Assembly: GCA_905178155.1 (NCBI GenBank)
Contig: CAJINV010000015.1
Span: forward strand, 672,387 to 736,386
Reading direction: 5' to 3'
Source: Amoebophrya sp. A120
Taxonomy: Eukaryota > Sar > Dinophyceae > Syndiniales > Amoebophryaceae
DNA: 64,000 bases
Below the pieces are notes generated by a model that was given only the letters and a program-made list of their open reading frames with translations, was not told the origin of the DNA and ran no database searches. Position numbers and translations under genes: made by a program. Positions 27,001 through 34,404 of the stretch are shown one piece after another; within the stretch, counting starts at the first letter, position 1, and each line of letters begins with the position of its first letter.

Positions 27001-27936
27001 TTTTGTCAAAGTCTTCCACGTTGCCCAGCTATCAAATGTAAAAATGTCTGGGTCTGCAAGAGTGCATGTTTGTCATGCTTGTCTGGCATGACTCTTAAAT
27101 CTGTCATGCACGTTACCCAAGAGCTCCGCTTTTCTGTGATGCAGAGGCGCAGTTTGTCATGCAGAATAGGCAACACCTAGGAGCTCAGAAATTTGTCATG
27201 CTGAGCCAGCATTTGTAGCGTCCTCATGAGACGCCACCCAGCATCACAAGTTTCCAGACCCAGACATTTTTACTTTTGATACCAACCTCTCCTTCTCCAC
27301 ATCGGGGATCAGAGACTCCGGGTGGACCGGTTTCTTCGCCTCCGTGGCGTGTTTGTAGGCAATGGAGTCCAACCCCTTCATCAGATGCTGAGTCACGATC
27401 GCGGATTCCTTAAAGCGGTCGAGTTCCGGCTTCACGGGCACGACGGACGGCTTGTATTTCGGCAGGTCGACGTCACTGTCGCTCGGATCCTCCGGGTTCT
27501 GCTTCGGAATCCAGAACTTCTTCTTCCACGCTGCCCGATGCTCCTGGCGACGCGCATCCTCGAGCTCGTAAAACTGGTCCCGCGTTAGCCCTTTTCGTCC
27601 TCGTTCCGAGGGTTTCTGGCCGGTTTTGTTGTTCGCGCTGTCTGTCATGCTGGAGTTTGTCATGTCAACTTTAATAGCGTCTCCAGTTGTTCTAGCGACG
27701 GCAGACGCAGCGCTGATGTTCTCCTCGGGTGCAACTTCATCCTTCACTTCAACTTTCTTGTCCGCCTGCTTCCCTGCTTTCTTCGCTCCAGCTTTTTTCT
27801 TCGGTTGCGGTTCGTCCGCACCCTGTTTCCCAGCAGCATTGGAGGTCTTGGCTTCTGGTTCTGCGTCTTCGGGCGGGAGCAGCGTCTCCGCCCCGGACTT
27901 CCGTTTTGCGGTATTTTTCTTGCTTTTATTGTCCAT
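1..27936 (-). CDS. Giant multi-exon gene of unknown function, 3' end beyond the window
   Basis: I do not recognise this protein. The ATG at 27936 starts a Lys/Ala-rich leader (MDNKSKKNTAKRK). Exons are the stretches between the introners listed here, plus one GT-AG intron (20099-20377): about 47 exons, 14.5-15 kb of coding sequence and nearly 5,000 residues before the left edge. Largest exons are 8755-10692, 13017-14395, 11501-12507, 7087-8108 and 25087-25973. Frames were followed through most junctions without a stop, for example LCYEG|FIKNHNEGRL around 10907-11228 and NFDKL|EAVHSD around 8442-8754. Visible parts: conserved-looking globular blocks (two share an EGRL(L/I)G motif), a highly charged Lys/Arg/Glu helix region (20378-20861), acidic Ser-rich tails, basic nuclear-localisation-like patches (PPKKIRVKKEL) and many VKxE/IKxE motifs. 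A nuclear protein is inferred. It could be two or more fused models, but I found no internal start or stop demanding that. Confidence 0.68.
82..355. mobile_element. Introner, family A
   Basis: 274 bp. Direct repeat CATCC on both sides. Ends TATCAAATGC and GCATTCGATA. Common family A orientation. Confidence 0.85.
405..549. mobile_element. Introner, family B
   Basis: 145 bp. Flanks TCGTC/TCGTT. Ends TATCCTGTGCAAAAGTATCG and its inverted partner ending GCAGTTCATA. Forward body. Confidence 0.82.
639..926. mobile_element. Introner, family D
   Basis: 288 bp. Flanks TCCCT/TCCCC. Inverted ends contain AAAAACGTC and GACGTTTTT next to C/G-rich blocks. Confidence 0.72.
1506..1657. mobile_element. Introner, family B
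   Basis: 152 bp. Perfect TTTTC direct repeat. Ends TATGAACTGC and GCAATGCATA. Forward body. The next exon reads SIADKKEEPERVYQS. Confidence 0.85.
1778..2243. mobile_element. Insertion nested in a family A introner
   Basis: 466 bp placed between two copies of TCATG, where other family A members have one continuous TGTCATGCA. Ends TGT...ACA but without clear longer inverted repeats. No coding potential seen. The type of element is unknown. Confidence 0.6.
2306..3099. mobile_element. DNA-transposon-like (MITE-type) element nested in a family A introner
   Basis: 794 bp, flanked by a perfect 7-bp direct repeat ACTTTTT (2299-2305 and 3100-3106). Ends are inverted repeats of about 40 bp; the inner 30 bp (2315-2344 against 3061-3090) are essentially perfect. 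The interior is GC-rich and has no convincing gene, so this is a non-autonomous element. It interrupts the word CAGACTTTTTGAG found in related introners. Confidence 0.82.
3313..3496. mobile_element. Introner, single-copy type
   Basis: About 184 bp. Inverted ends TATCACAAGAAAAAC and GTTTTCCTGTGATA-like. Without it the exon would end at a TAA; removing it allows ALED to continue into (K)NCVKNQDRYMEEADF. Exact borders uncertain by a few bases. Confidence 0.6.
3677..3941. mobile_element. Introner, family A (subtype with GAAACTTGTGATGC)
   Basis: 265 bp. No perfect direct repeat, but joining at CGC gives AEYNAKWKCLIYEH in frame. Confidence 0.72.
3980..4137. mobile_element. Introner, family B, diverged
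   Basis: About 158 bp. Ends TAATGCATTGCAAAA and TTTTGCAGTGCATA. Flanks share only TA. Confidence 0.68.
4512..4717. mobile_element. Introner, single-copy type
   Basis: 206 bp with perfect GAGCT direct repeat. Inverted ends built on AAAAAAGTTTGTCAC / GTCGTCACG. It removes a TAG that would otherwise follow NNEQL. Confidence 0.8.
4792..5102. mobile_element. Introner, family C, inverted body
   Basis: 311 bp with perfect CTCCA direct repeat. Ends TATGGATGTGTCAGG and CTGACGCTTCCATA. The body is in reverse relative to the copy at 8442-8754. Confidence 0.85.
5173..5382. mobile_element. Introner, single-copy type
   Basis: About 210 bp. Starts TATCAACAGG and ends TTTTTGCATA, with inner GCGCACGTGG / ACGCGGGCG partly inverted. 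Flanks GTGGG/GCTGG; borders approximate. Separates coding for GRQDGQ and QQTYSNEEK. Confidence 0.55.
5570..5857. mobile_element. Introner, family D
   Basis: 288 bp with perfect GTCTC direct repeat. Ends TATCCTGAGTAAAAGCG and TGTTTTTACTCAGGATA. Confidence 0.86.
5938..6090. mobile_element. Introner, family B
   Basis: 153 bp with perfect ACCGG direct repeat. Forward body. Confidence 0.86.
6167..6474. mobile_element. Introner, family C
   Basis: 308 bp with perfect GAAGA direct repeat. Ends TATGGAAGCGTCAGG and CTGACACATCCATA. Forward body. Confidence 0.86.
6560..6717. mobile_element. Introner, family H
   Basis: 158 bp with perfect TTTTTC direct repeat. Ends contain ATTCCCGCACATG and TGTGCGGGAA. 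Confidence 0.82.
6756..7086. mobile_element. Introner, family B, enlarged by a T-rich tract
   Basis: 331 bp. A family B element (forward body) whose right arm is split from the rest by a long pyrimidine tract. Flanks GGATC/CGGTC match poorly, yet the join gives QLTILAQTN. Confidence 0.75.
6872..7047. repeat. T-rich microsatellite-like tract inside an introner
   Basis: About 175 bp made of variants of GATTTTCTTTTT and long T runs. It sits between the AATTTATAATGCA block and the TACTAGTACGATACTTT end of a family B introner, so it expanded or inserted after the element. Confidence 0.8.
8109..8371. mobile_element. Introner, family A
   Basis: 263 bp with perfect GTTCC direct repeat. Removing the element and one repeat joins IESWSE to QHGQGEKDK. 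Confidence 0.87.
8442..8754. mobile_element. Introner, family C
   Basis: 313 bp with perfect AGCTT direct repeat. Forward body. Splice joins NFDK to LEAVHSD. Confidence 0.87.
10693..10847. mobile_element. Introner, family H
   Basis: 155 bp with perfect CCTGG direct repeat. Ends TATACAATGTAAATTTCCCG and CGGGAAATTTACTGTGGATA. Splice joins SMRDQ to AFADYG. Confidence 0.86.
10907..11228. mobile_element. Introner, family E
   Basis: 322 bp with perfect AACCC direct repeat. Ends TATCAAAATGAAAAATCCCC and GGATGTTTCCTTTTGATA, each followed inward by CCTCCCCATATC-type sequence. Splice gives CYEG-FIKNHNEG. Confidence 0.86.
11290..11500. mobile_element. Introner, single-copy type
   Basis: About 211 bp. 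Flanks share CCTG. Weak inverted ends (GATAAATTTCAG / CAACTTTATA). The join gives PWQEQ-AMDEAPG in frame. A stem of GGTGTTTCTCATG / CATGAGATGAAACACC lies in the middle. Confidence 0.65.
12508..12652. mobile_element. Introner, family B
   Basis: 145 bp. Forward body; flanks share little (GTAG/AGAAG). The join gives HQTFYYYDDSD. Confidence 0.78.
12748..13016. mobile_element. Introner, family A
   Basis: 269 bp with perfect GGGTG direct repeat. The left end has an extra GGT in the GTCTGGGTGGTCTGG block. Confidence 0.86.
14396..14660. mobile_element. Introner, family A
   Basis: 265 bp with perfect CAAGT direct repeat. Subtype with ATGAGGTCTGGAATGC, also seen at 23810-24075. Confidence 0.86.
15105..15327. 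mobile_element. Introner, family F
   Basis: 223 bp with perfect TCGCA direct repeat. Ends TATGCAAAGAAAAAAGTGTT and AACACTTTTTTCCTTGGATA. Confidence 0.85.
16079..16217. mobile_element. Introner, family B, inverted body
   Basis: 139 bp with perfect GCATC direct repeat. The body is the reverse of the copy at 405-549. Confidence 0.86.
16286..16547. mobile_element. Introner, family A
   Basis: 262 bp with perfect TAGCC direct repeat. Confidence 0.86.
17290..17600. mobile_element. Introner, family C, inverted body
   Basis: 311 bp. Flanks CCTCA/CCCTG are imperfect. Body reversed relative to 8442-8754. Confidence 0.78.
17667..17927. mobile_element. Introner, family A
   Basis: 261 bp with perfect TGCGG direct repeat. 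Confidence 0.86.
18230..18583. mobile_element. Introner, family C
   Basis: 354 bp with perfect CCGAT direct repeat. Longer than its relatives because of a short local duplication of CTGGGTTCCAAC near 18450-18520. Confidence 0.86.
18629..18777. mobile_element. Introner, family B
   Basis: 149 bp with perfect CGTGG direct repeat. The first base of the left end is C in place of T (CATCCTGTGC). Forward body. Confidence 0.84.
19109..19300. repeat. 92-bp direct tandem repeat, two copies and a stub
   Basis: Copies start at 19109 and 19201, with the first bases of a third at 19293. Each holds a small palindrome GCGGACAGCGTCCGC-type. A separate stem (GCGTGGGGAC / GTCCCCACGC) lies just to the left at 19063-19085. 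Confidence 0.85.
19696..19872. repeat. 13-bp minisatellite, about 13-14 copies
   Basis: Variants of CCTGTCAAGGTCA repeated head to tail inside the enlarged introner. Because 13 is not a multiple of three, it is open by chance in several frames; it is not coding. Confidence 0.88.
20099..20377 (-). other. Ordinary GT-AG intron of the giant gene
   Basis: 279 bp. Donor CGAG|GTAAGTAC, acceptor CTCTCCCCAG|CC. Joins WVEMR to ALFEEIK in frame. The only clear spliceosomal-type intron in this gene. Confidence 0.85.
20862..21146. mobile_element. Introner, family D
   Basis: 285 bp with perfect TGTCT direct repeat. Ends TATCCTGAGTAAAAACGTC and GACGTATTTACACAGGATA. Confidence 0.86.
21389..21661. mobile_element. 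Introner, family A (subtype as at 3677)
   Basis: About 273 bp. The flanks share up to ten bases (TCCCGGATCC), and the left end lacks the usual TAT. Splice gives QAGIRD-HEGRELVLRF. Confidence 0.78.
21813..22004. mobile_element. Introner, family F
   Basis: 192 bp with perfect GATCA direct repeat. Ends TATCCAAGAAAAAAAC and GTTTTTTTCTTGCATA. Confidence 0.86.
22113..22358. mobile_element. Introner, family I
   Basis: 246 bp. Flanks ACCTG/AACTG. Ends carry GGCGTTCTCAACTGTTACAT and its inverted partner. Splice gives EMRQ-VKQKEEM. Confidence 0.82.
22395..22717. mobile_element. Introner, family C
   Basis: 323 bp with perfect GACGC direct repeat. Forward body. Confidence 0.86.
23471..23748. mobile_element. 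Introner, family A
   Basis: 278 bp with perfect GACCT direct repeat. Confidence 0.86.
23810..24075. mobile_element. Introner, family A
   Basis: 266 bp. Flanks CGGCG/CAGCG. Very close in sequence to 14396-14660. Confidence 0.82.
24114..24379. mobile_element. Introner, family A
   Basis: 266 bp with perfect TCCGG direct repeat. Only about 38 bp of exon separate it from the previous introner. Confidence 0.86.
24829..25086. mobile_element. Introner, family A
   Basis: 258 bp with perfect TGTGC direct repeat. Confidence 0.86.
25974..26236. mobile_element. Introner, single-copy type
   Basis: 263 bp. Flanks GAACC/GAATC. Inverted ends TATCGAGGGAAACG and TTTTCATCTCTCGATA. Joins NPYEI to LVAPHG. Confidence 0.75.
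26476..26645. mobile_element. Introner, family B, diverged
   Basis: 170 bp. Flanks GGTGT/GGTGC. Forward body with a decayed right arm. Confidence 0.8.
26819..26967. mobile_element. Introner, family B, inverted body
   Basis: 149 bp with perfect AATTC direct repeat. Confidence 0.86.
27030..27281. mobile_element. Introner, family A
   Basis: 252 bp. Flanks CCAGC/CCAAC. The middle is diverged from other members. Confidence 0.82.
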
Positions 27937-28742
27937 CTTGCCACTAGCTGGTGCCAGTGCGGCTGATGTTTCCAACGCGACGGGGCCGACGAGACTCGTT
28001 CGATCGTGGTTGCGGGCTGCAGGTGGAGTTGAGCAACTTGAAGTTGTTAATAGACGAGAGGACGAACAAAGACACACAACATGTACGTTCCTTGGTCAGA
28101 GAAGATCACACAACTTCTACATCACGGATCAAACAGTATTTGACTTTGACGCGAGTGAGTCTGTGTCCTCAATAATATTCATCGTGAAAGGTGGCGCGTG
28201 CGAGAGCTTTGAAATCAGCGTTAGCGTTCTTTGATCCGCTCATCAATACTGCTATCTCAATCTCGTCGCACTCGCTCTCAACAGCTCGCGCACCAACATG
28301 ATGCCGCCAGCGCTATTCTCTATACTCTATACTGGTTCTGATTTACTGTTTGTCCTCAATCAGAATCACACACATTCATGCCCTTCCAACCAAGCGTGGC
28401 TAGTTGTTCTTGGGCAAAACTAGTTGTATTGATGATGACGGGTATAATCACTAGTATTGTAATTTTTTCCTCACACATTCCTCGCGTCGCTCCTTTCCAC
28501 TAGACAATACCCAAGTATCCAATTTGATTGTCTTTACGTCGGTTCAAACTCAAGGGACAAGAACACACATTAACACACCTCGAGCACAAGCTTCAGCATC
28601 CTTTTTCTTCATGCCTCGTCGCAGCATCGATTTTTCTTGGCGCAATCCTACAAAACTAGTGCATTATAAGTGCTGGAGTGAAATAGGAGTATATTGTCGT
28701 GTCATCTGCACATGAAGCTGCTTACGCAGCTACTTTTCATTT
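27937..28742. other. Spacer between the giant gene and the membrane protein gene
   Basis: No gene, introner or repeat recognised. The minus frame stays open from 27936 up to 28077 but without an ATG. Promoter elements cannot be identified. Confidence 0.5.
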
Positions 28743-31521
28743 TCACCTTCCTCTCACGCCAGCACTTCCTCCTCCACCGATCATGTTGTCGTAGTATGGG
28801 CTATTTCGTCGACCCGGGTTGTTGAATCCAAAAAACGGCACGCCACCGCCCGCCACTCCCGGCAATGGGCAACACGTCCCGTACTGCGCACAGTTCTGCA
28901 CCAGAAAGAAAAAGCCGCAGCAAGATTATGCAATACAAATTTCCCGTCCATGTACAAAATGCATGACGACTTTCGCCATTACTCCGAGTGTGGTCCAACT
29001 TGTCGCGCTGACGAAGATTGCAGGCAAGTTTTGTCATGCAGAAACAACATTTGTATCTGTACGTCGTGCACGGGCAATTTCCCGTGGATAAGCAGGCCAC
29101 TCCGAACACGAACCAGATCAGCTCTAGCAGAAACCGTGCAAACGTGTACTGCGCAGGAACAGTTTTCCCCTCCTGATACAAGTCACCATCGTCGTAGGTT
29201 TGCGAAAGCCGGCGCTGCGACGACTGATACTGCGGAGGAGCGGGAGGGTAGTTATTGTACGGCGAAGATGGAGGGGTCCCCGCTGCAGCCGCATTGTTGT
29301 ACCCGCCATAGGGGCTTCCGGAGTTGTAAGGTGAAGGTCCGCCGGGAACGAGGACATTGCTCGAGACCACACTGGGCGGCAGCTGTTGCTGAGACGGATA
29401 ATTGTACGTGTTGTAATCTTGAGTAGAAGGAAACGTCGAGTAAGGTGACGCGGAGCCCCCGCCCCCTGGTGCGGCCGGAAAGAACGATGAGTCGTATGCC
29501 GCGGCACCCGGAGCAGCTGCTGGATAGAAGAGCTGGGAACTACTGCTGCTGATAGAAGGTCCTGCAGCGCCAACTCCTGGTGCTGGAAAGGGATTTGCCC
29601 CAGTAAACGTAGTAGAACTGCTGGTTAGCCCACTGTTTCCGTAGCTACTCGCGTAAACGTTCGCACTGGTAGAGCCCAGGTTTTTCAAAAAGTTGAACTG
29701 AATGCGCTCCATCTCGATACCAGTCGCCTCCGCCCGACGCAAATCCAGTTGCGCCGCCCGGGCGTAGAAGCTCGCCTCGGTCGCCTTGCGCTCCGCGAGA
29801 AATCGGTCGGCGGGAGAAGTTATGCGTTGCAAAAGTATCGCATTTTTTTTTTTAGGAAGAATTGCATTACAAATTTTCTGAAGAACAAAAATGCTGCAAT
29901 TTGTCATGCTATTATAGCTATTTCAGGTATAAAATTATTGGTTTCGGTAGTTTTGTCGTGCATAATTGCGATTAGTACCTAGAACGATACTTTTGCAATG
30001 CATAGAAGCGCTCGCGCTCTGGTACAGCTGGATGGCTTCCTGGATCAGCAGTGTGGCTTTCGCACCGAGGGTTTTTGCCGAGTTGGAGTAGGCTTCCAGG
30101 GCGTGCTGCATATGCTGCAGCCGCGGGGAGGAGGTTCTACTTGAGGCGGAGGAGGAGAATGTTGACGCAACTTGCTTTCTTGCCGAGCCCGCCGAGCCCG
30201 CATTTTCACGGTGGTGCTGCTGTAGCAGCTGCTGCAGCTGCTCCTGCCCTTGATGGCGAATTGGATCTGTAGCCGCAGCTTGGGCTTGCCTGGACGAGGA
30301 GAGCTGCCCTCTCTTGCTCGACGAAACCAGCGATGTTGTTGCCGGAAATGATCTGCTTGGCGTTGGCACACTGACACTGGTCTCGCTGTTGCTGTCTGTA
30401 GTCGTGGTGCTCGGCTGCTGCAGCTGTTGCGCAACGTGTTCAACAACATCTGGCAGATTATCGTTCTTCTCGTTACTAGTCGTGGAAGTGGCCACGTTTT
30501 GGTTTCCACTGCTGTCGTTCTTGGTGCCGACAACTCCAGATCCAAAAACCTCCTGTTCTTGAAAAGTAGCTGCAGAAGATGCTGCACTGTCGTCGACGTT
30601 GTAAATGTTTGGTCCGGATTTTTGAGTCGTGGTTGAAAAAGATTTCATATTAGTTTCACTCCTGCCCCCCGGCCCAGTCGCGCTCCGACTGCCGGCAGTT
30701 GTTGGCTGCCCTGAAGAAGAAGAAGAAGATGTGCTTCTGTGGTCTGCTGCAAAAATATCGCTGGTTTCCGCCAAAATTTTGCTTACACTGTTCACCTGGT
30801 CACGGATAATCTGGTCCTGGAGAAGATCTTGATCTGGTTTTGTAGAAGAGTGCGACGACGGTGCTGCTGTTGGGAGATGAAACGACGGCAGGCGGCCTCC
30901 GTTTGCATCGGGCGGACCACCAGGTCGTGAAGCTTGTTCTGGCGGCCCAGCATTGCGAACAGGGTGGCTTTTCACTTCTTGCTGCACCTCCGATTGTTCT
31001 CCTATTCGCGGCCCTGCTGTGTTGATCTTCGCGTTGAGAGGACCTGTTGTAGGTCCTTCTTCTACTGCATCACCTGTCTGCCACTGCAAGACGTCGCCCG
31101 CACTTCCGCTTGTTTTTCCCGTCGAAGCAAGGTGTAATTCGTTTTCAATCCGCCCCAAAGCTGCGTCCGGGTCGCTGATGCTGGTTTCAAGGAGATCTGC
31201 ATCTTGATGATCCTGTTGGGCCGCCGGCCCGTGAAGATCCAGATTGTGGTGAGCCTCTTGAGCGAGCCTCGTGTCCTCTGGCACTGTGTTGAAAAAAGAA
31301 GCTGCTGCTGGATCACTGCGGTCGCTGCTGTTCTCCTCCTGCGCAACAACTGCCACCGCTCCTAGTACAGACACCAGCACTACAGATTGTTCGAGTACCT
31401 TCGCAGGATGGAGCAGGAAAAGCGCCACTTGGGTGGAGGTCATCAGCAAATGGAGACGTCGGTTGACGCAGGACCCGCGTCGAGGTGAACCTGCAGCGCC
31501 GATTTTGAGACGAGAGGCCAT
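28743..31521 (-). CDS. Ser/Gln-rich, probably membrane-associated protein of unknown function
   Basis: Three exons (30005-31521, about 29091-29820, 28743-28922) are joined by removing introners 29821-30004 and 28923-29090 with one direct-repeat copy each, giving about 800 residues. The ATG at 31521 is followed by a hydrophobic stretch at about residues 24-62 (VALFLLHPAK...VLVSVLGAVAVVAQ) that can act as a signal peptide or signal anchor. The middle is long, disordered, rich in Ser/Thr/Gln/Gly, with Gln runs. After a predicted helix (FLAERKATEASFYARAAQLD) comes a Gly/Pro/Tyr-rich region with PYGGYNN-like repeats. Near the C-terminus there is a clear membrane segment (FLLELIWFVFGVACCGFFFLV) just before a Cys-containing tail (CAQYGTCCPLPG). 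The second junction falls inside the membrane segment and gives a continuous hydrophobic helix, which supports the splice. No family is recognised. Confidence 0.75.
28923..29090. mobile_element. Introner, family H
   Basis: 168 bp. Flanks share AGCA. Inner ends TACAAATTTCCCGT and GGGCAATTTCCCGTGGATA. Splice restores FGVAC-CGFFFLV in a membrane segment. Confidence 0.8.
29821..30004. mobile_element. Introner, family B, inverted body
   Basis: 184 bp. Flanks GAAGT/GAAGC. Splice gives QSASAS-PADRFLA. Confidence 0.82.
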
Positions 31522-32540
31522 GTTATTCAGGAAGGCGCCGGTGTTCTTGGAACTTGAGAAGCAGAGGCAGTAGGAGGCCGAAATCGCCTCCAGATCTTGT
31601 CGGCGCAGCTGTATTTAAATTTGTCTTATGTTTCCGAAACCGATACCCATGCGTGGAAACAATCTGTAAAACAATAACTGTCTGAGTCTTCTTCATTTTT
31701 AAACTATAGCGCGAAGATCATCTTCGTGTGTTCGTCACGAATAAGAGGAGCAGCGAGTTGTATACCACGACCTTGGCTCTCTTGTATAGAAACGCTCAGA
31801 AAGACGGCCCGATTTCTTTTAGGCTAGTAGACCATAACACTCATAAACTCGTCCTGCCTTCAGCATCTTGTCGTCCCTCTTTGCGACTTCTACTCATTTC
31901 TTCAACGCGATTTCTTATATGTTAATGTCCGCGACAACGAGAAGCAGCCTTTGCCTTTAATTCGTGAATAGAATTATTATTATAGGGACCACGACAAATA
32001 AGAATAACGTGGGTCAGACGCGGATAGTATCACGAAGAAGTAGAAGTAGCAGCACGACTCCGCTGGAACAGATTCCTAGTCGTGGAAGTCGTTGCGTAGA
32101 ACACTATGAAGACTTCACCAGCAGGTAGCCAGGTTCTTTGCGTGCTGTGTCTGTTTTTTGTAACTAATCTTTTGCAAAATAAACTACACAGGCACGAGAT
32201 TAACCTCCGCCCACACACAACTGACTGCTGCATCAGCAGCACAGGCCTCCTCAGCACCATCAAAGGCAGAATCGCTGGGGGCGGCCGCACGCTGCAATAA
32301 ATTTTCCTCGCTCGTCCGGATCGCCAAGTGCCATGGCTGGGTCGAAATGCTAGCAGTTGCCGTTGTGATGAACTACGAGGGAGCGACGTGACGGCCCTCG
32401 CAGCAGATCGCCGTCGCAGAGCCTCATCGATGAGTAATGAAGCTGAGTGTGAATAAAGATGAAACTGGAGCGAGAAGCTACAGCTGTACAACCCCAACCA
32501 CTCGGAGTAGACAATTAGGATTAGCACCAGGTTAGATGTA
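31522..32540. other. Spacer between two genes
   Basis: About 1 kb; no convincing coding sequence, introner or repeat seen. Confidence 0.5.
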
Positions 32541-34404
32541 TTATCTTGCCTGCAGCGGATTGGTCCCGTAGCCCGACTATGAACTGCAAAAGTATCGCAC
32601 TCGTATAAATGCATGACAAAGTCCCTCAGCATGAGAATTAAAATTTGTAATTCGGATTGACCTTGAGAAAAAAATTTGTAATGCATGAGTGCAATTAAGT
32701 ACTACGAGTACGATACTTTTGCACAGGATACCGACAAGCCCCCGACAACCCAGCTTTGCTCCTCGATGGGGAGTGCGCGAAAAAACTTTTCGAAAATCTG
32801 CACCCGTTGCTCGTCCAGAGATTTCTGCGTCGGGAGCAGGACCGGAGTTGTAGAGGAGGTGCTAGAAGAAGCTCCACCTGAAGTTGATGTGCCCGCCGTA
32901 CTGATCAGCCGTTGCGGTTTGTCTTTCAACTCGACAAAGTAGTACACCCACTGTTCCTATCCAGGAAAAGACACCCATCCCCATCCAATTTGTCATGCAA
33001 AACACGCATAAGTGCCAATGTTTGTCATGCAAAAAATGGATGGGGATGGGTGTTTTTCCTGGATAGTTCCGGGTACGTCACTTGCATGGATCCCTCGTCT
33101 AGAATCACGTCCTCCAAAAGTTCCATCCCACCGCGGATGTTCCTCGCCAAGTGCCTCTGGTTCGTCTGCTCCAGTTATGAGAGTTCTACTACTGCGCAAC
33201 GAGGACTCCTCCGCACTTGTCGGGCATAAGCAGCAATACAAGCGTCGGCAAGACCAAGAGAATAAAGAGTGCACGTTGATTTGCATGACCACAGATTCAC
33301 GCGAACAAGATCGTGGTCCTGCTTGGGCTCCTGCCAGACGAGCCTGCACCTGTCATGCAAACAGTGCCAAGAAGCAAAGACCAGCCTTAGTATAGATACT
33401 TTTGCATGACAAATGAGGGGTCCTCACAGTACCAGTTGTGCATTCTCGTACCAAAAGATCGATCAGACGGCGGATGAATTTTTCCCGCTTTGTGTCCGAA
33501 TTGTTCCAAAACTCCGTGAAGAGCCGCATCCTTTGGGGGTAGGTGAGACGGTGCTTGAAAAAGTTCAACACGTCGTCGCTAACATTCTTAGTCGTCAAAA
33601 ACGGATACGAACCCTCCGGAAAGGGTTTGGTGTGCTCGCTATCGAAAAAGCTGCACTTCAGCGGGTTTGTTTTAGATTTACCGGTTTGGCTTGATGAAGA
33701 AGAAGCAGAAGGAGTTGTTGACGCGTTGCTTTTATCGTAAAGAAGTCCACCCCAACTACCGGAAGACGACGGCTGTGGTGCAGCTCCTACTTTCTTCAAA
33801 AGCTTTGGCTGGTGCGCCGCAGCAGGATCGGTTGCAAGAAGGGTATTGGTGTAGTTCGTCGGCGAAGAACTCATCGTTCCACCAGGCAACATTTTCTCGA
33901 CCGCACCACCGGAACCCTTGGAGCTAGAGTTTGAGTTTTTGCCGGCTCCTGGTCCTGCTGCAGAGTTAAAATCATGCTGTCTTCTTAGTCGCACGCTGTG
34001 GTGCTGATCCTCGTCGGTTGAGTGCGATGTTGCGTCGGAATCCGAGGAGGCGCCTTCTGTATGGAGGAGGAGAAGAAAAAAACTCTATCGGAATAAAAGC
34101 ACCAAATGCTTAAACATAAATCTCCGAACCAAGTATATCATAATTGCTGGTCATCATCATGACAAAACTTGATGGCCGCTACCGTCGCTTTCTTGAACAG
34201 AATAGAGACGATGCAAAAGAACTAGGAGCAAAGAATGTTGATGAAACTCCAGTCCAGGATACAACAATCGCGCGCAAGAAAGAAGGCAGCACAGAGCATA
34301 CCTGAACAATCCTTGGTGTAGTGCTTGCAACATAGCCCCTCCCCCGACGGTGGTTTTCTTCTTGGATAGATGTTCGCCCATTTCGAGTAGTCGATAGGAG
34401 GCAT
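32541..34404 (-). CDS. Small acidic/Ser-rich protein of unknown function, with possible 1-nt frameshift
   Basis: The model starts at ATG 34404 (MPPIDYSKWANIYP), crosses a GT-AG intron (34057-34301), then exons 33432-34056, 33066-33175, 32731-32957 and 32541-32577, with introners removed between them; stop at 32541-32543. The product would be about 360 residues. The DYSKW start resembles the short N-terminal motif of Cdc37-type Hsp90 co-chaperones, but the rest does not let me call that family. A folded part is suggested by FFKHRLTYPQRMRLFTEFWNN and by WVYYFVELKDKPQRLI. The frame does not close at the 33176-33431 junction: upstream reads ...DLLVREC while downstream needs ENAQLEQTNQRHL. Dropping one T in the TTTT run near 33452 would give DLWYENAQLEQ. 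Either an assembly error or a real lesion is possible. Confidence 0.65.
32578..32730. mobile_element. Introner, family B, inverted body
   Basis: 153 bp with perfect CCGAC direct repeat. It lies 34 bp before the stop codon; splice gives VVGGLS-GYGTNPLQAR. Confidence 0.86.
32958..33065. mobile_element. Introner, family G
   Basis: 108 bp with perfect GTTCC direct repeat. Almost entirely two inverted arms: TATCCAGGAAAAGACACCC and its partner ending TTTTTCCTGGATA. Splice gives VTYPE-QWVYYF. Confidence 0.87.
33176..33431. mobile_element. Introner, single-copy type
   Basis: 256 bp between two copies of CCAGT. Weak inverted ends (TATGAGAGTTC / CCTCACAGTA). Contains GTCATGCAAA words. The reading frame does not close across it without a one-base change. 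Confidence 0.6.
34057..34301 (-). other. Ordinary GT-AG intron
   Basis: 245 bp. Donor TTCAG|GTATGC, acceptor TCCTCCTCCATACAG|AA with a good pyrimidine tract. Joins KDCS to EGASSD. Confidence 0.82.

Noticed and set aside
1-27936. Splitting the giant gene into several genes at long disordered regions
   Set aside because: No in-frame stop followed by a plausible new start was found between exons; still possible, hence the reduced confidence.
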